A DNA stretch of 7,893 bases from CAZTAR01 sp043813895. Lineage in GTDB: Bacteria > Planctomycetota > Phycisphaerae > UBA1845 > UTPLA1. A program made the translations under genes and the position numbers. Positions 6,256-7,893 of this stretch are shown one piece after another; the stretch's first letter is position 1, and every line of letters begins with the position of its first letter. Location of the stretch: contig JBDRKQ010000250.1 in NCBI GenBank assembly GCA_043813895.1, forward strand, positions 1 through 7,893. The letters run 5' to 3'. Under the pieces are notes generated by a model, which saw only the letters and a list, made by a program, of their open reading frames with translations, did no database searches and was not told the origin of the DNA.

Positions 6256-6687
6256 GATCGGCTGGCGCGCAAATGCGTGAATACACGGCGCAATAGTCCT
6301 CGGCCTCGCCCGGGGGCTTCCAACCGATGATCGTGTTGCCTCGGCGCATCGTTTCGCTGTTTGCTGCAAACACACATAACCCTCTCACATCCCTGTGGTT
6401 AGCCTGCCGGACGCCCTGGGAGTGTTGTCCGGCGTCAACATGGCCATCTCCGACCACCCGCTCTGCCACCACACAAGTGCGGACAGCTTCCCTATCTCCG
6501 GTATTCACCTGGAGTTACGACCCTCGGATTTCCTCACTCCAAATGCATTCACGCGGAACGTCAGTTGCACACCTCATTCGTCACGAGGGGACAGCACGCT
6601 TGCGGCACGTCCGCGTAGGCGACCGGTGCCGGCCGCGCCGGAATCGCCGCCGGCGCCGCAACGGGCTGACTTGGGGGAGACTGCGCC
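6256..6687. other. Gene-free stretch of about 430 bases
   Basis: No frame here has both a believable start and protein-like composition. The open frames on the plus strand are rich in Arg, Ser, Pro and Thr, as expected of non-coding GC-rich DNA, and the longest minus-strand frame runs on into the pseudo-receiver gene. What can be seen: an inverted-repeat cluster at 6406-6436; a short palindrome TTTGCTGCAAA at 6360-6370; and a GCC/GGC-rich stretch at about 6625-6660. The promoter of the small gene at 6688 would have to lie here, but no clear promoter boxes stand out. A small RNA gene cannot be excluded. Confidence 0.5.
6406..6436 (+). repeat. Overlapping inverted repeats giving two exclusive hairpins
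   Basis: GCCGGAC 6406-6412 is exactly complementary to GTCCGGC 6427-6433 across 14 bases. The overlapping GACGCC at 6410-6415 is exactly complementary to GGCGTC at 6431-6436. Only one pairing can exist at a time. It could be a terminator-like element or a protein-binding site in the gap; no T tract follows. Function is unknown. Confidence 0.35.
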
Positions 6688-7083
6688 GTGGCTCTGTGGG
6701 TTTCGCCGATCACATCCGGGTACAGCCATTCCGCGTGGCTGTGGCCTTGGTGGGGGTCGCGCGCCCGGCTCGGCGGGTTGTGGTGTTGGTGGCATCCTGT
6801 GGACGGGCTCCGCGCGATGCACGCGCACAGGGCGTTGTATTCGTCACACCCGTGTGACTCCGAAGTCGTGCCGCCGGCCTACTACGTCGAACTCCGCGCG
6901 TTACGGATTCGCGAGGAGGAACTCGAAGTCCTGCGGCATCGGTATGCGGCCTACGACTTCTCCGGGCGAGCACTGCGCCCGTGGCCGTTTCGCTGGCCTG
7001 AACTGGATGTGATTGAGATCACAGCACCGCCGCCGGACCCTCCCAGCCAGGACGCCGGCGAATGCCTGAACATCCTGATTTAG
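6688..7083 (+). CDS. Small tryptophan-rich hypothetical protein
   Basis: I do not recognise this 131-residue frame. It opens with GTG preceded by a strong ribosome site (GGGGGAG at 6673-6679, eight bases before), and ends at TAG 7081-7083. The first 35 residues hold eight tryptophans (W4, 17, 19, 21, 22, 32, 34, 35), which is very unusual. From about residue 60 the sequence looks more ordinary: PPAYYVELRALRIREEELEVLRHRY is an amphipathic, charged helix, then a W/P-containing segment (RPWPFRWPELDVIEI) and a Pro-rich tail. No signal peptide or membrane segment is clear. The second half has codon use like the neighbouring genes; the first half is less convincing, and the coding part could begin at M44 (6817), giving 88 residues, though no good ribosome site precedes that. 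It stands alone, convergent with the hydrolase gene. Confidence 0.45.
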   Translation: MALWVSPITSGYSHSAWLWPWWGSRARLGGLWCWWHPVDGLRAMHAHRALYSSHPCDSEVVPPAYYVELRALRIREEELEVLRHRYAAYDFSGRALRPWPFRWPELDVIEITAPPPDPPSQDAGECLNILI

Positions 7084-7096
7084 TACCGTGTTTAAC

Positions 7097-7111
7097 AAAA
7101 AGCGCGGCGCT
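7097..7111 (-). terminator. Possible weak intrinsic terminator for the minus-strand hydrolase gene
   Basis: Read on the minus strand, AGCG (7111-7108), loop CCG, CGCT (7104-7101) is followed by four more T bases (7100-7097). The stem has only four pairs, but it is the only hairpin plus T run in the intergenic region. It lies about 130 bases beyond the hydrolase stop codon and after three other hairpins. Confidence 0.25.
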
Positions 7112-7118
7112 AATCGCT

Positions 7119-7173
7119 GGGCCGAGAATCCTTTCTCGGCCCTCAGGCTGATGCCGAGAAGGGATTCTCGGCA
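7119..7173. repeat. Two tandem perfect hairpins with related arms between convergent genes
   Basis: The first hairpin has ten perfect pairs: GGGCCGAGAA 7119-7128 with TTCTCGGCCC 7133-7142, loop TCCT. The second has nine: TGCCGAGAA 7152-7160 with TTCTCGGCA 7165-7173, loop GGGA. Both share GCCGAGAA/TTCTCGGC. The first hairpin, read on the other strand, differs from the second by one central base (AAAGGATT against AAGGGATT), so the two are near-exact inverted copies and could also pair with each other. The position between convergent stops fits a bidirectional terminator or a REP-like dispersed element; there is no T tract directly after either. Confidence 0.7.
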
Positions 7174-7185
7174 AAGCATGTAGGC

Positions 7186-7211
7186 CACGGCCAAGCTGTA
7201 GCTTGACCGTG
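7186..7211. repeat. Third intergenic palindrome, one mismatch
   Basis: CACGG 7186-7190 and CAAGC 7192-7196 pair with GCTTG 7201-7205 and CCGTG 7207-7211 around the loop TGTA; the only mismatch is C7191 against A7206. It lies 13 bases beyond the twin hairpins and 29 bases from the hydrolase stop. The form resembles the GTGGCAC-type palindromic elements I recall between planctomycete genes, but that is from memory and unverified. Confidence 0.55.
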
Positions 7212-7240
7212 CCACTCATCAGTTGAGTCGTAGCACAGAA

Positions 7241-7893
7241 CTAGCTCGGTTTCACTTCGAGGACTTCGCTGACTTCATATCGCGAAGCCAGGTGCAGCGG
7301 CAGCGAAGCCCCCACGGACCGACGGTGCGTATCGAGTGCCAGATCAGGCTCGTTGTTCTCCTCGCTCAGATGAGCCAGTGCCAGCCACTGAAGCCTGCGA
7401 TTGCCGCACCGTTTCACGAGGTCCGCAGCTTCGAGGTTCGAGAGGTGCCCGCCCCTGCCGCTGATGCGCCGCTTCAACTGTTCCGGGTAGGGCCCGGTAC
7501 GCAGCATGTCGCGATCGTAGTTGCTCTCCAGATAGGCAGCGTCGATCTCTGCGAGTGCGGCGGCCAACGCCGGGAAGGGATGGCCCAGATCGGTGAAGAT
7601 GCCGAGTTTCCGTGCGTCGTGTTCGATCACAAAACAGACCGGGTCGAGTCCGTCGTGCGGGGTGGGCAACGTGTGGACGACGGTGTCCCGGAAGGTCAAT
7701 CGGTCGCCGGGCGCAAAGTGGCGGACGTCACTCATCTCGCCGAGGTACGAGCCGGCCGCGCCGTACGTTTGCTGTGTCAGGTAGACCGGCAGGCCGAACT
7801 TACGCTGGTAGATGCCGGCGCAGCGGACATGGTCGCTGTGGTTGTGCGAGATGATAACGGCGTCGCAGTCGCGGATGTCGCGGTTTCGCAGCG
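7241..7893 (-). CDS. MBL-fold metallo-hydrolase of the YycJ/WalJ type (5' partial)
   Basis: The frame is open from the right edge of the window to TAG at 7243-7241; the true start is outside, so the ATG at 7735 is internal. About 216 residues are visible, out of about 260 usual for the family. The metal-binding motif HNHSDH (residues 16-21 of the visible part, bases 7846-7829) is intact and followed by the family-typical GIYQRKFGLPVYLT. Later come the metal-bridging Asp in GIFTDLGHP, YLESNYDRDMLRTGPYP, GGHLSN, and the closing histidine motif LALAHLSEENNEPDLAL. These pieces together are characteristic of YycJ/WalJ-like proteins. They are cytoplasmic metal-dependent hydrolases; an exonuclease activity on DNA has been reported for a Bacillus member, but the substrate here is unknown. 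Unlike in Firmicutes, no walRK genes are adjacent. The first metal-binding loop and C terminus look undamaged. Confidence 0.93.
   Translation of the reverse strand, partial: LRNRDIRDCDAVIISHNHSDHVRCAGIYQRKFGLPVYLTQQTYGAAGSYLGEMSDVRHFAPGDRLTFRDTVVHTLPTPHDGLDPVCFVIEHDARKLGIFTDLGHPFPALAAALAEIDAAYLESNYDRDMLRTGPYPEQLKRRISGRGGHLSNLEAADLVKRCGNRRLQWLALAHLSEENNEPDLALDTHRRSVGASLPLHLASRYEVSEVLEVKPS

Noticed and set aside
6095..6508. Minus-strand open frame containing a stretch beginning MRRGNTIIGWKPPGEAEDY
   Set aside because: That short piece looks protein-like, but the frame continues through the real pseudo-receiver gene as an Arg-rich shadow, has no evident ribosome site, and I recognise no family. 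A database search of that piece alone would settle it.
6327..7012. Two long plus-strand open frames (6327-6857 and 6395-7012)
   Set aside because: Their translations are dominated by Arg, Ser, Pro and Thr without domain patterns, and both overlap the more protein-like frame at 6688-7083 that has the strong ribosome site.
1..7893. Anti-phage island, transposon, integrase, toxin-antitoxin pair, CRISPR array or tRNA attachment site
   Set aside because: No transposase, recombinase, nuclease pair, regularly spaced repeats or tRNA cloverleaf was found. The excisionase-like HTH is fused to a receiver and is a regulator, not evidence of an integrated element.

Overview
The window looks like a chromosomal stretch from a GC-rich, probably Gram-negative bacterium. 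Its gene style suggests Planctomycetota or a neighbouring phylum: an HTH-receiver fusion, a large HDOD/GAF/kinase fusion, TPR proteins, long intergenic gaps and small palindromic intergenic elements. That placement is inference from style, not from a marker gene. No mobile element, integrase, tRNA, rRNA or CRISPR array is visible.

Layout. (1) Bases 1-315 hold the 3' end of a TPR-like protein. (2) 433-2298 is a complete, canonical mnmG (tRNA wobble-uridine modification, FAD enzyme). (3) 2299-2549 is a long leader with repeated G-tract motifs and an unusual set of mutually exclusive hairpins just before the next start codon. (4) 2550-3113 encodes an excisionase/BldC-like HTH fused to an intact receiver domain. 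(5) 3167-5452 encodes a 761-residue HDOD-GAF-histidine kinase. (6) 5665-6255 encodes a pseudo-receiver that has lost the phosphoacceptor Asp, the switch Thr/Ser and the conserved Lys, followed by a basic helical tail. (7) 6256-6687 has no convincing gene. (8) 6688-7083 is a possible small tryptophan-rich protein of unknown function. (9) 7097-7211 holds four tandem palindromes between convergent genes. (10) 7241-7893, on the minus strand, is a YycJ/WalJ-type metallo-beta-lactamase-fold hydrolase cut by the window edge.

How the genes may work together. The central part (2400-6255) reads as one signalling cassette. The HDOD-GAF kinase senses something in the cytoplasm and probably phosphorylates the HTH-receiver encoded just upstream, whose HTH would then bind DNA. 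The downstream pseudo-receiver cannot be phosphorylated in the usual way and may act as a scaffold or anti-partner. A G-tract/TAG-type motif occurs upstream of both receiver genes, and the first gene has a leader with riboswitch-like alternative folding. This cassette is the part most worth following up. The other genes are housekeeping or unassigned.
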